A stretch of 64,000 bases of DNA from Tribonema minus (Eukaryota > Sar > Xanthophyceae > Tribonematales > Tribonemataceae), in the NCBI GenBank assembly GCA_017506865.1, contig JAFCMP010000553.1, positions 1 to 64,000 of the forward strand. Reading direction: 5' to 3'. Positions 22,474 through 35,300 of the stretch are shown here, in pieces. The first letter of the stretch is position 1. Each line of letters begins with the position of its first letter. Below the pieces are notes generated by a model. The model saw nothing but the letters and a program-made list of their open reading frames with translations, was not told the origin of the DNA and did no database searches. The position numbers and the translations under genes were made by a program.

Positions 22474-22776
22474 TCAAACGCCGCCGCCGCTAAATGGCAT
22501 CTCGGGGTCCTCCCCTACGTCCTCCTCCATGTGCCCCCCCCCCCTGGATTCTGCCATGTGTGTCATGACACGGCCAGAGTACGCCATGTGGAGCGCTGCC
22601 GACAGTGCCGAGCGTAAGCGCGCCAGGGCGATGCCCTTGAGAGCTTTAGGGCGCGCTCCTCCGGGCACTGACATCCTGCTGGCATACTCCGTCGCCACAG
22701 CCTCCAGCAGCTTCCGCCCCTGCTCCCCGATGCTGCCAAATGACCCTATTGCCAATGTGGCAAGTTTGTAGCAATT
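22474..22776 (-). CDS. Hypothetical exon, unknown protein (C-terminal)
   Basis: A minus-strand open segment reads LATLAIGSFGSIGEQGRKLL, then EAVATEYASRMSVPGG and a basic Ala-rich helix, ending GGGV-stop at 22474-22476. A possible acceptor (GATCAG) lies at about 22777. Another short coding-like piece with a GTAAG donor lies at about 22913-22980 (DSLEPPRFAAAIAMVRR), but the phases did not match, so I could not join them. The style resembles C-terminal ends of retroelement-encoded proteins in algae; that is a weak impression. An AATAAA lies about 95 bp downstream on this strand. Confidence 0.3.
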   Translation of the reverse strand, partial: NCYKLATLAIGSFGSIGEQGRKLLEAVATEYASRMSVPGGARPKALKGIALARLRSALSAALHMAYSGRVMTHMAESRGGGHMEEDVGEDPEMPFSGGGV

Positions 22777-23386
22777 CTGATCATAATGACCAGAATAGTG
22801 GGTAATGATGTACTTCGAAGTATAGCAAATAAATCAAACACTGAATGCACTGAGTCTCATTGAGCACGCGGTTGCATGTCATGAGAGAATTGCAAAGCAT
22901 GCATGCAACTTACCAGGCGATGTTGTGCGACGGACCATGGCTATGGCGGCGGCGAATCGTGGCGGCTCTAGGCTGTCATGACTGCAGTAAAAACTTGCAA
23001 CGTTTGTGAAAGTTTTGGGTGCAATGTGTGTACTCCAGTCTATGATAATGCTGCACTGCCGCGGGGCACCACCCACCATACTCAATGCTATAACGCTAGC
23101 GCTAGCAAAAGCTTTGGGCACTCTCAGCTTGCATTGATGAATCAGTTTAATTCGCTTTCAGGGTTCAATTGTTACAGCGCGGGGTCAACAACTTGCATAT
23201 TTATGCGGGGTCCATCAGCTGGCATCAGTATATATTTTACGGCCCATAGCCGCACAATGTCATTGGCAAGTGATTCAATCAAATCTGCAAGCTCCAGCAC
23301 TTCAAAGCACACAGCAACTTCAAAGCAAAGATGAAGTGCCCCACTTGGAGGTGAAGAAGCGACACTAGACCCACCGCCATGCCCTG

Positions 23387-26300
23387 ATGGACGTCTTGGA
23401 GAGGGGCTCGAGGCGGAGGGCGGCTGGGCCGACTGCTCATGAAAGGTCCACTCCATCGCCTTCGCGAAGAAGGAGCCGCCTGAGGAATCACAATGGCTGT
23501 CGCCTCACTCTGCGCAGAGGCTTGACGGGGGTGGCAGCGGTGTCTCTGGGGTGGTTGCTGTTCAGGAGCGCGCCTCTACCGCACACAGCAAATGGCGTGG
23601 TGGGCGGGGACAAAAAGCATGCGGGCTTGGAGCAGCATGCGACTCTGCCCTCGGTGGCGCAGCCCACTATTGCCGAAGACGAGGACGACGACACCGAAGA
23701 CAGCGAGTCGGTGCCTGAAGGTGCCTCTTGTCGTTGCGTGTCTGAGTCAAACAGAAAAGTCCTGTTATGGTGTTGAAGTAGCAAGCTAACACTCGAGCTA
23801 CAAAGGCAATACCAGTCCCACAGCATCACGTTGTGCTGTACGTACGCATCGAGCAGACCAAAGTCATGATCTCGATGCGTGCTACCAAAGGTGCGCGGCC
23901 GAACACATGAATAACAGTTTGTAGGCCCGCAAGGGTTTTGGAAGCCACATTGCGCAGGCGGCCGGGCTGCATGTATAGCGCTCAAGCTTTTGCCAAGAGT
24001 GGACACAATCTGAGCAATTGACCCTGATCAATCAGCCTTGTACTAATGGTGTCATAACACCAAGCTGCACCGAAATGGGGCGTGCAGTGCAGTGAGAATT
24101 GTGCATTTATGAAATATTGACATATCCATATGCCTGCACCCAAGGGCGGAAGTTGAAAGCAACAGCGCTCATAACATTTGCTGAGGTGGCCTGAATAGCA
24201 GTTGCGCTTGCAGTCTCAGCCCTTTTTTTCTGTTTGCACATAAATTGCAGATTTGAAGTGAAGGGTCACGTAGGCCTTCACTACTCTGCTGCCAGCGCGG
24301 CAGAGTCATGTGTGTATTGCATACAATGCACATGGACCGCCTTCAAATGACGGCGGCTGTTGCAGAGGCAGTGGCTGCTGCGCCCAGAAGCAACAGTCTG
24401 AGGCGCAGTCAGATTTGGTGATAAGGCCCAGCACTGTCAGTGTCAGCAGCAGCACTTGTACCGTTGCGCCTATACCAGTACTCATGATGTTGCTTGTTTG
24501 GTCGCTCTGACGTGTCGAAAGCAATAGGCGCGCACTGCAGTTGGGCTCCTCAACGCACGCACACCAGCTTTAGTGACAGACTGACAGTGCGCTCGTAGTT
24601 ATATGCCCCCCTCTCTTCCGCATTCATACAGTCTATACCCATAAACCGCGTCTAAGCCACAATGAGGCAGTTCTCAGCATAACCACTGGTTGTTGGCAGT
24701 TACAACTGTTGACTCTGGGTGGTGAAATTCTTGCTCGCTGCAGAGTGACAGATATCTTGGTAACATTTGCCTGAGGGTGCTGCGAGGTGTCCATGCATGC
24801 CGATCTGTCGGCATTCAGTATGAACAATCATAACTACTTAAGTCCGGATCAGCGAGACACGAAGAAGGATCCAGATGCACCTGCATCATCCCCCTTCGAT
24901 ATGCCTGACATCGCAAACTGTTTCTTTAATTTCCCTATGGCATCAATGTCTTGCAGACATCATAATTCATTGCTTTGTTTGCCCTATGGCAATCATGTCT
25001 TGCGGTGCCCAACAACGTACAGATTAGCAAGATCGCGTGATGAAGCTTTTTCTACTGTGTCATATCATGACACGGCGGTGACGCCTCCGTCGTTGTGTCC
25101 ATCACGTAATGGCAGCGCTCTGTGTCATGCACTCGATAGCGTGACAAGTATGCGCTTCAAAATGGCTTTGCACGCACTTGCAGACGCCGCCACCCTGGCT
25201 GCAGCCGCGGCGCACCAGCAGCACGGCTCAGCCACGCACGACCTCGAAGACCAGCTTGAGAAGGAGTCGACGCCAGGGCCTCTGGCCACACCGGCGCCTG
25301 TGACAGGGGCGCCACCTGGCGGCATCAACACGCCGCCACCTGGCGCCAGCCACAACACGCCACCTGGCAATGTTGAAACTCCGCCACCTGGCGGCGCGAC
25401 AGACGTGCCACACGGCGACACACAGGCTGCACCCGACGGACCTGGCACTGCTGAAACTGTGCCACCTGGCAATGCGTCAGGCCTGACACCTGGCGGCACA
25501 GCGGCGACGCCACCTGGCGGCCTCACGGCTGCGCCGCCGCAGCGCGGCGGCAGCGCCGTCCACAGCGGCGGCCACGGCAGCGGCAGCGGCGGCGACAGCG
25601 ATGGCGATGGCGGCGGCGGCAGTGCTGCGCTTGGGGAGTATGCAGCGGATGGCGTGTGGCTGGGGAGGTCGCGGGCAGATGCGGCGGCGGCGGAGGAGGG
25701 GCGGGCGCGCATTGCGATTGTGAGCAACGCGGTGATGCAGCGCGAGGAGCCGGACGCCGCGGACCGGCTGCGGCGCTACAATGAGTTCTTTGCCAACAAG
25801 CAGTGCTACGCCGAGGTGAGGGATTGCTACGTCAGTGAGTGCTAAAGTTTGTGCTGCATTACTACTGCGCCAACAAGCCGTGCTGCGCCTAGGTGAGGGT
25901 TTGCTGCTACAATGAGTTCCTTGCAAACAAGCAGTGCTACGCGGAGGTGAGGATTTGATACTACTTTGCCAACGAGCAGTGCTACGCCGAGGTGAGGAGT
26001 TGTTGCGCCAGCGGAACTGTGGGTTGGCAGTTGTGAATGGGGGTACGCATGTATGCAGCAATGAGGCGGCACCGAGTTGAAGTGGCCAGTACGCCGTTAT
26101 GGAACTTACGACTGATCACTGCTGATACGGAGATGTGCGAAAGAATAGGAGAGAGACCACGCTCTAACATAGTCAACATATGAGCTGTGCTCATTGGGTC
26201 TGTTGTAGCATGCCACTGACAGCGGTAGATAACAGGCGACTGCACTTATGAGGTAAGTCGTGTGCTGGTTTGACCTGAAGGTGATGTATTATACTCTGCC

Positions 26301-29300
26301 TGTTGGCGAGCAGTGTAACTGCTGCAACCGCCAACATGAGTATGCAACGGCTTGAAGTGCCATCATGCTCCAAAGCATGGAAGATCATGGCTTCTCGCGC
26401 AGCGTGGCTGGCCGTTCGACACGTCTGATGGATACTGCTAACCCACTCCCTAAAGTTCAATGCTAAGCACGCCCCTCAGTGGTGTAGAAGCTGGCGGGGG
26501 CGCCTGCCGACAGTGATTAGAGTTAGGGTTAGGGTCAGGGTTCACTGTGGTGTCCAGAAAGCTGCGGCTGGCAATACACATGTACTTCTACGCCTAAGCG
26601 CGTGTGTACGTGCGCATCGCGGCCACAGCGCACTACACTCACAGCTCATTGGTTCGCACGAACTCCACTCTGATGCAGCACTTTGTGGATGATGTTCTGT
26701 GGCGCAGCACCTGATTTATTCACGGTCTGCGCCCGGTCAACGGCGCATTCACGCATGTTCACGCGCGCATGCACACGCAGAGACACACGGCTACAACCTA
26801 ATCATCGACTGGCACAAGATGTAACTCTTCACCCTGCAGACATTCATTAACCCAAGACTCCTGCCCGAAACGGTGCTTTCACTCATTTTCTCTCTCACTC
26901 ACTCACTCACTTACTCACGCACTGCAGACCCACGGCTACGACCTCATCATCGAATTGCACAAGCGGCCATTCTGGTGACGCCATTCATTCACCCATGACT
27001 CCTGCCTGCAACGGCGCATTTATATATTCACGCGTGCATTCACTCACTCACTCACTCACTCACACTCCCTCGCTCACTCACTCACTCACTCGCTACAGAC
27101 TCACGGCTACGACCTCATCATCGACTCGCGCAACCACGTGGAGGGCATGGGGTTCTACGTCAACGCCGACACTTCACTCATTTACTCACTCACTCACTCA
27201 CTCACTCACTTTCTCACGTGCTGCAGACTCATGGCTACGACCTCATCATCGACTCGCGCAACCACGTGGAGGGCATGGGGTTCTACGTCAACGCGGATAC
27301 GGGCGAGCGCGGCCCCACCAACGTGCACTTCAACAAGCCGTACCTCATCCGCAAGTGGCTGCCGCGCTACGACTGGGTGCTGTGGCTGGACCTGGACTCC
27401 ATGGTCACCGACATGAGCAGGTAGGATAGCGCATACAATATGTATGCTCTGGGTGCCATGCATACGGTACGTATGCTCTGGGTGCTGTGGCTGGACCTTG
27501 ATTTCATGGTCACCGACATGAGCAGGTGAGGTTGCGCATATACCGTATGTATTCACTAAGACTGGGCTCATACTGTATGTATGCACTAAGACAGGGTGCT
27601 GTGGCTCGACTTAGACTCTTCATGGTCACCGACATGAGCAGGTGAGGTAGCGCATGTACCATATGCATGCACTAAGACTGGGTGCTGTGGCTCAGTTTAG
27701 ACTCCATGGTCACCGACATGAGCAGGTGAGGTAGTGCATATCGTATGTAAGTATGTATGTTTTCAAAACATTTGCCATTGTTCAACCTTGCACAGCCACC
27801 AACGTGCACTTCAACAAGCCGTACCTCATCCGCAAGTGGCTGCCGCGCTACGACTGGGTGCTGTGGCTCGATCTGGACTTCATGGTCACCGACATGAGCA
27901 GGTAGGATAGCGCATACGGTATGTATGCTATAAGTGCCATGCATACGGGTATGCTCTGGGTGCTGTGGCTCGACCTCAACTCCATGGTCACCGACATAAG
28001 CAGGTAATATAGCGCATACGGCATGTATGAAAACGAATCAAAAGATCGTAGAACTCTAGGTGACAAGGGATGGTTAGCCGCAAGTGCCTTCCACCAATAC
28101 CCGTGGTCGCCGCTGCTGCAGCAATTGGCCACGAGTCAAACAGTACCACCGTATCCACCAGTCAAAAGACTTTGTGTGCAAGCTTTTAGCGTTCGAGGCA
28201 TGGGTGTTCAGTATTGGAAAGGTCTCACGCGTTCGGTAGGCCAGCTCCAGCCGGCTGCCCAACACAGAGGTTCAGCAGCTAGTGACAGCGCTCTTGAATG
28301 CGCGTTGTGTAGATGATGACGCGGGTTTTGAACCAATGTATGCTCTGGGTGCTGTGGCTGGACCTCGATTCCATGTTCATCGACATGAGCAGGTGAGGTA
28401 GCGCATACCGTATGTGTGCACTGAGGCTGGGTGCTGTGGCTCGACCTCGACTTGATGGTCACCGACATGAGCAGGTCAGGTAGCGCATACGGTACGTATG
28501 CTCAACGCTTCTCATGTCAAGCTTGGGTGCTGTAGCTCGATTTCGACTCCATGGTCACCGCCATGAGCATACATACCGTATATATGCTTAAAACTTGCAA
28601 TTCTAGCTTTCGTTGTGGCGCGGGGAGGGGGGGACTATTGAGCCTTGCAGAGTGCTCCTTCATTCATCGCGATGCCGTGGCGCAAACACCATGTACCGCA
28701 TGTATGCTCAAAGCTTGCAACCGTCAGCTTGCATCGTATCAAGACCAGCAGAGTGCTCCTTCGTTCGTCAAGGTGCTATGGCGCATACAGCATGTACACT
28801 ACAGTGCCAGCTACGTATGGTTGACTACAGTAGCCTAGCGTCTGCTTTGCTTCCAAGCAAGCGCTGCACGCGCATCTTGAGGTTAGGATTGGGTTTTTCC
28901 TGACCCCAAAACGTTCGTCAATCGCGTCAGTGACCCTCGTACTCGTGCCTTTGCCCAAATTGAAGCAATCAGGCTGCGACATGCCAACGGGCCATGGCAT
29001 GCATATCCGCGTTGCTTATTGTGTTGCTGAGCACTGCTGAGTTGAGACGCTCATCGACGGCCTCACCGGCCACAATCATGTCCTTGTGCGCTGTTTTTCT
29101 GTTTAAAAAAAATAATTATCCACCACCAAACAGCTGAGCCTTCACATTGCTGGTGCTGTTGAGCATTGTCACAGGCGCATCGAGACGACCGTCGACCGCC
29201 TCACCAGCTCTGGTCCGTGTGCTTGCGCCTTTAGCCTTCACCAAACCAAAGCACGCCATGTCATGAAATCAGGCCATGACACGCATGGTCCCTTTTGTGC

Positions 29301-32300
29301 TATTGAGCGTTGTCACAGGCGCACCGTGACGTTCATGGACCGCCTCAACAATTCTGGTCCGTATCCTGATGCCTGTAGCAAGGCCCTTCGCCAGAATTCA
29401 AACACGCCAATCAGACCATGACGCATTTGTCTCTCTGGTGCTCTTGAGCGTTGTTGCAGGCGCATAGAGACGTTCATCAAGCGCCTCAATGACCATATTC
29501 ATGTTATCGAGCATCTGCCCAAGACAGGCTTCGACATGTTCTGAGGCCATGATATGCATATTCACGTCGCTTGATCGGCGGAGCATTACTGCAGGAGAGC
29601 TGCTGAGCATTCACACACTTCTTGTGCTGTTGAGCGTTGTCACAGGCGCATTGAGACCGTCATGGACCGCCTCAACAAACCCGGTCCGTATCATTGTGCC
29701 TTTAGCAAGGCCCTTCACCAAACCGAAGCACGCCATGACATGCAATCAGGCCATGACACGCATTCGTTCTTGTTTCTCTTGTTCTGCTGAGCGTTGTTGC
29801 AGGCGAATTGAGACGTTCATCGAGCGCCTCAACCACCACGTGCACATCCTGGTGCCTCAGGACCAGAACACCGTCATGTTCTTCAGCGCGTATGCGCTAC
29901 TGATCAGGAACAGCGAAGAGAGCAGGGTGCGTGTTATGCGCACAATGATGTCCACTGCCGTCGCATGTGTTGCACTTGTTGCATATACTTTTGTGCATGT
30001 TTCTATTATGTACGTCAGAAAGGCTGAAGATGAAGATGATCATGATCCTGGACTTGTGGCTGAACTTCAAGCGCATATGCGCTGCTCATCCGGAACAGGG
30101 AAGAGAGCAGGGTGCGTGGCATGTGCATGAGCCGTCACACTTATCATCACTTTCATTTCCGAACTGCATGTTGGTGCATATACCTCTTGGTGTAGGCTTC
30201 TTATTGTGTATATTCCCAATTCAGTGCAGAAGTACCCCATGCATTCATGTAAGGCCCTGCAAGGCTGAAGATGAATGTTTTATGGCTGAACTTCAAGCGC
30301 GTATGCGCTGCTCATCAGGAACAGTGAAGAGAGCAGGGCGCGCGGCAGGCGCACAAACAATGATGAATATCGCCATTTCAGTCGTTGCAGTTGGAGCGCA
30401 CACTTCGTTGTGTATGTTTCTATGTACTGTGTACGAATACTTCTAAGTCCTACTTCAGTGCAGAAGCATCCATGTATTATTGTAAGGCACCGCAACGCTG
30501 AATATCAATCAACGACTTGTGGCTGACCTTCAAGCGCGTATGCACTGCTTATCAGCAACAGCAAAGAGACCAGGGTGCGTGGCATGCGCACAAGTCACAA
30601 CAATCACTACTGCCATTATTGTACGATGACCAGTCGCGGCTATACGCGGCGCACGCAGCTACGCTCAACAAATCCAAACTTCAACAAAGCCATACAATCC
30701 CTTCAAATGTGAACCTCAACTTCAATTTCCCCCCCCTCGTCGCGCGCAGGTCATGGTGGACGACTGGTTCAAGCTCAAGGACTCGTGCCCGTTCGCCATG
30801 TACGACGATCAGTCGCGCCTGTACGCGGCGCTGCTGCGCATGCAGCTGCGCGCAGCGAACGTAACCGTCGACCGGTCGCGCGGGCGCACGAGCGACTGCC
30901 TCGACGTGTGCGAGCGCAAGGAGACGCAGAAGACGTTCTCCTGGTGTTTCGGTGAGCGCGCTGCGGCATAATTAAATTACAACTCTTGAAGTTTGTAGGG
31001 CTTGGAGGCTCTAGAGACAAAAGCACTACATATGTGTGTAAATTATTCTGCCGAAGTTTTGGAGGTTTCAGAGACAAAGCGACTGCCTTGACGTGTGCGA
31101 GGGCAAGGAGTCGCAGAAGACGTTGTCTTGGTGTTTTGGTGAGTGCGATGCGGCAGAAGTGACTTAGGGCGTGAGGTTCTTAGGGTTCAGAGATATTGAA
31201 CGATAAAAGAACTACATGTACTGTGAATTTTTCTGGTGGTGAAGTTGTGGAGGTTGCAGAAACATAACGACTGCCTCGACGTGTGCGAGCGCAAGGAGGC
31301 GCAGAAGACGTTCTCCTGGTGTTTCGGTGAGCGCGCTGCGGCGGAATTGAGTTAGTGCGGCAGTGTAAGTTAGGGCTTGAAGTTCTTAGGGTTTGATGGT
31401 TATAGAGACAACGGGGCTCACTTCATTATTTCCTACTGCTAGACTACTTGAAATATTCAGAGACGAGGCAAGAACTGCAACACTTTCTCCAGCTGAATTT
31501 GTTCTCCTGATATTTTGTCGTCGAGTTGGTTACAGTACAGCTACACGCTGCCAACGTCGCTACTGCCTGCCGCCCCCACTGCTGCAGCCAGAGCTGCTGA
31601 CGTCGCTGTTTTTGTTGCACCTTAACCGAGCGGACGCTCCAAGCTTTGTACGTTGATTGCATCCCTTCGGCAGAAGAGGTTACGCTGGTGTTCCAATGAG
31701 CATGCATTGCCGCTACCGCCGCCACTGTTTCTGGCGAGTTGTCATTGCACCGGAGCTTGAATGTGTACCATACCTGATCATGACTGTAGCCATGACTACC
31801 AATGAGTGAACTTGCACTTTACGTACAGCTGTACAAAGGCCTCGACCCCTGACACTTTATCTGCATAAACATCATTCACACTGTCCTCGACCCTCACACT
31901 TGACGTGAAAAAAAGAAATCATGTGCGCGTTGCTGCGGTTGCTGATGTCCACCTAGCACAAACGTCGTGTTGTGACTACAGTAAGGGCAGTAAGGTAGGG
32001 CAATAACTGGGAGCGAGGTCGAGGGCCGCTCACTGAAAACTCAAGAGCTCACACTGGCCGCCACCCTGACACTCTGCTTACACACTGTGCTGACATGCTG
32101 AATTACGCACACGGTCAGATCGTGCGCTCAAGCGTCAGGGCATCTGGCATCTGCCCGACCAGAAGGGCCCCGTCGCGTTCAGCACGCTGCGAAGTTACGA
32201 TTTGCGCACCAGAAATTCGAGAGCCTCACACTGGCCGCCACCCTGACACTCTGCTTACAAACTGTGCTGACATGTTGATTTTTGCACGCGGTCAGACCGC

Positions 32301-35300
32301 GCCATCAAGCGTCAGGGCATCTGGCGCTTGCCCGATCAGAAGGGCCCCGTCGCCTTCAGCACGCTGCCCAAAGAGGACTTCCGCAAGGGCAACGACACGG
32401 GACTCGCAATGCAGGGCATGTTCGGTGGCATCAAGTTCCGGCCGGAGCTTGTGCACGAGGTGAGGCAATAATTAGTTGGAGTATGCGGACTCAGGAGTGA
32501 ACTTCAAGGCTGCACAGGCCTTCAGCGTCCTCCTCGCGCGTGTATGTCCTCCTTCTGTGTGTACTTCGAAGTATTCTCCTAAAGTACCAGAGCACGCAGA
32601 GTACAAGTAGTTGAGGAGTGCGCAGTTTAAGACCAACACGATGGCTCCAAAAAGATCACGAACATCTGTCAACACAATTGCTACAGAATTGTGTATTTGG
32701 GACGTGTCACTAGCTCAGATTTCATTGTGCCTGACTGCCGCTGTATTTGATTGATGTCAGAGAGGTCGCAGAGGCATTCGCGGTTCACGTCGAGCCCTTG
32801 TCTGCCTCACGGGCCACGGCATGTAACCTGATTTGAACCATGACACCTTATCATGCCCCCACACAATTTGACCATGCTGAATAGTATACCACCAGCCCTG
32901 CAGTATGTATGTATGCCGCGTGCCCACAGTACTTTGCGCGCATGAAGGCGTTTTCGGTCCACGTGAAGCCTGTCTGCCTCCAAGGCACGGTGCCATGTGT
33001 AAATTTGTGTACTTCATTGACATGTCGTCATGGATATCTTGTCCGCTTTCTTATGTATCCAACCATGCTTTGTGTGATTGCAAGCAGGCTAGCCATGTAT
33101 GCCGATCGCCGCTGTGCCGATGGCCGCGCGCAGGCATTCGCGGTTCACGTGAAGCTCGTCTGCCTTAAAGGGGCGGTGACATACATACTGTTGCTTACTT
33201 GATTGACATCTTTTCATGTCTCTGATCTACCAAGCCATGCTGTATTCGATTGCAAGCATGCTAACCATGTATGCCGTGCTGCCTGGCTGCCTACCGCGCG
33301 CGCAGGCGTTCGCGGTTCACGTGAAGCCTGTCTGCCTCAAGGGGGCGGTGACATGCGCCCCCTTTCTGGACATCCTCATCGGAGAGAAGTACCGACAGGG
33401 CATGGCCCGGTGCTACGGCAGCGGCGGCTGGCTTGCGGACCCCGTTCCCGCGCTGACAGCGCTCGCCAATGTGAGCGCTGACATGTTTGAGCTGCTTTAG
33501 TCACTACTTGAACAAACTCTGTCACTAAGACGTTTTAGAATGTTCCACTCTGTCATTTGTGATTTTGCTGATGCGGCTGGCTCGCGAACCCCGTTCTCGC
33601 GGTGACGGCGCTCGCCAATGTGATCTCTGACACATTTGAATTGATTCAGTCACTACTTAAACTATCTCGGTCACTTTGTTGTCTTGGAACGTCATAAGAT
33701 TGATGAACAACGCTACATCTGGAACCCCCATACTTGGAACCCCCCCCCCCTCTATCCACTGTGTGGTTTCTAAATTTGATGATGCGGGTGGCTCGCGGAC
33801 CCCGCTCCCGCGCTGACAGCGCTCGCCAATGTGAGAGCTGACACTCGAACTGTTTTAGTCACTACTTGAACTAACTTGGTCACTAAGCCGTTTTAGAACG
33901 TTCCACTGTGTCATTTCTGAAGTTGCTGATGCGGCTGGCTCGCGGACCCCGTGCCTGCACTGACAGCGCTCGCCAATGTGAGCGCTGACACGTTTGAACT
34001 GTTTTAGTCACTATTTGAACTATCTCTGTCACTTCGTCACTTTAGAACGTTGGAAAGGTGATGTTCACCGCAGAACCTGGAACCCCGGTACTTGAAGTCC
34101 CCCCTGTGTCCATGGTGTCATTGCTGAAGTTGGTGATGCGGGTAGCTCGCGGACTCCATCATTCCCGCGTTACAGTGGTTGCCGTTGTGATCGCTGACAA
34201 ATTAAATTTGAGCTTCTTCTGTCACTGAGTCGGTTTAGAAGCTGGTGAGCATAGCACTCATCTCTTGCACCTTTTCCCCTCCATGTTATGCAAGCGTTTG
34301 TTGTTGCGGGTGGCTCTCGGACCCGTGCCGTTGCGATTTTCAATGCAAGCACTGCCACACTGTGACGCAGCTGCGCTCTCCTGGCACCAGCACGAAGACG
34401 GCATTAGTGCTACCATACCATACCATACAGACATGCCATTCCATACATTCCATACACTGCTCGAATTCACGTGCACACACCCGCATGAGACGCTGCAACT
34501 TTGCACGGCGCCCATGCTGCCTTGTAGGCGTATGCTTATTATTACTCTAACCTCATATTTTAAAAACCTCTTAACCCTGACGTCGGTGCAACAGCCAGCC
34601 CCCACGCTCAACGTCACGTGAAGCACACAACCCTTTCTATGGCCCAATGACTTGCGCTTTTATGCATGCTGATTGCTGAGTGCCACTGCGCATGCCCGCC
34701 GTGACAGCGCTCAACCGGGCTCGACGCCTGCGATGAGGCTGACAGGCGCTCTAAAATGAAAGTGTTATATCTTCACTTAGAAGTGATCGTTTTTTGAAAG
34801 AGAGAGAGAGAGAGAGAAAAACAAATCTAAATTTCAAAAAACGAAGCAAAAAAATTTAATTTGTACCAAAGGAGAAATAAATATACTAATGCTCTTTGCT
34901 TGATGCCACTACGCGCGCCCGCCATTCCAGCGCCCAAAAGGGCCCGACGCCGACAATGAAGCAGAGCTCAGCAAGACGGAAGCAGTACCAGCGCTCAATG
35001 CGCCGTTTGCGGTCCCGTTCTCGGTCGCCGATGGTATGAGCGCTGCTGCTGCCGTAACCGCTGCCGCGAAGGGGCCGCAAGTACCGCAGCACGGCTGGCG
35101 CGCGTTCGGCGCCGACAAGGACTCAAAGGTATGTATGGGTATGGTAACGTGCATATACTGTAGGTATTGGGTGGTAATGCAGCAAGGCTGGAGCTTGTTT
35201 GGCGCGCGTTCGGCGCCGACAAGGACTCAAAGGTAGGTATGGGTATAATTACGTGCAGTATGCGGTATGTAGGTTGGTGATAGTGAATACGGGCATACTG

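Noticed and set aside
23172-23456. Minus-strand ORF starting inside fusion-gene exon 1
   Set aside because: It lacks family resemblance and runs into AT-rich sequence with repeated ACTTCAAAGC words. The plus-strand exon gives a proper signal anchor and matching phase. Still the weakest point of the fusion model.
26519-26542. A chromosome end or assembly end at the TTAGGG cluster
   Set aside because: Only three to four units, embedded in an intron with continuous gene structure on both sides.
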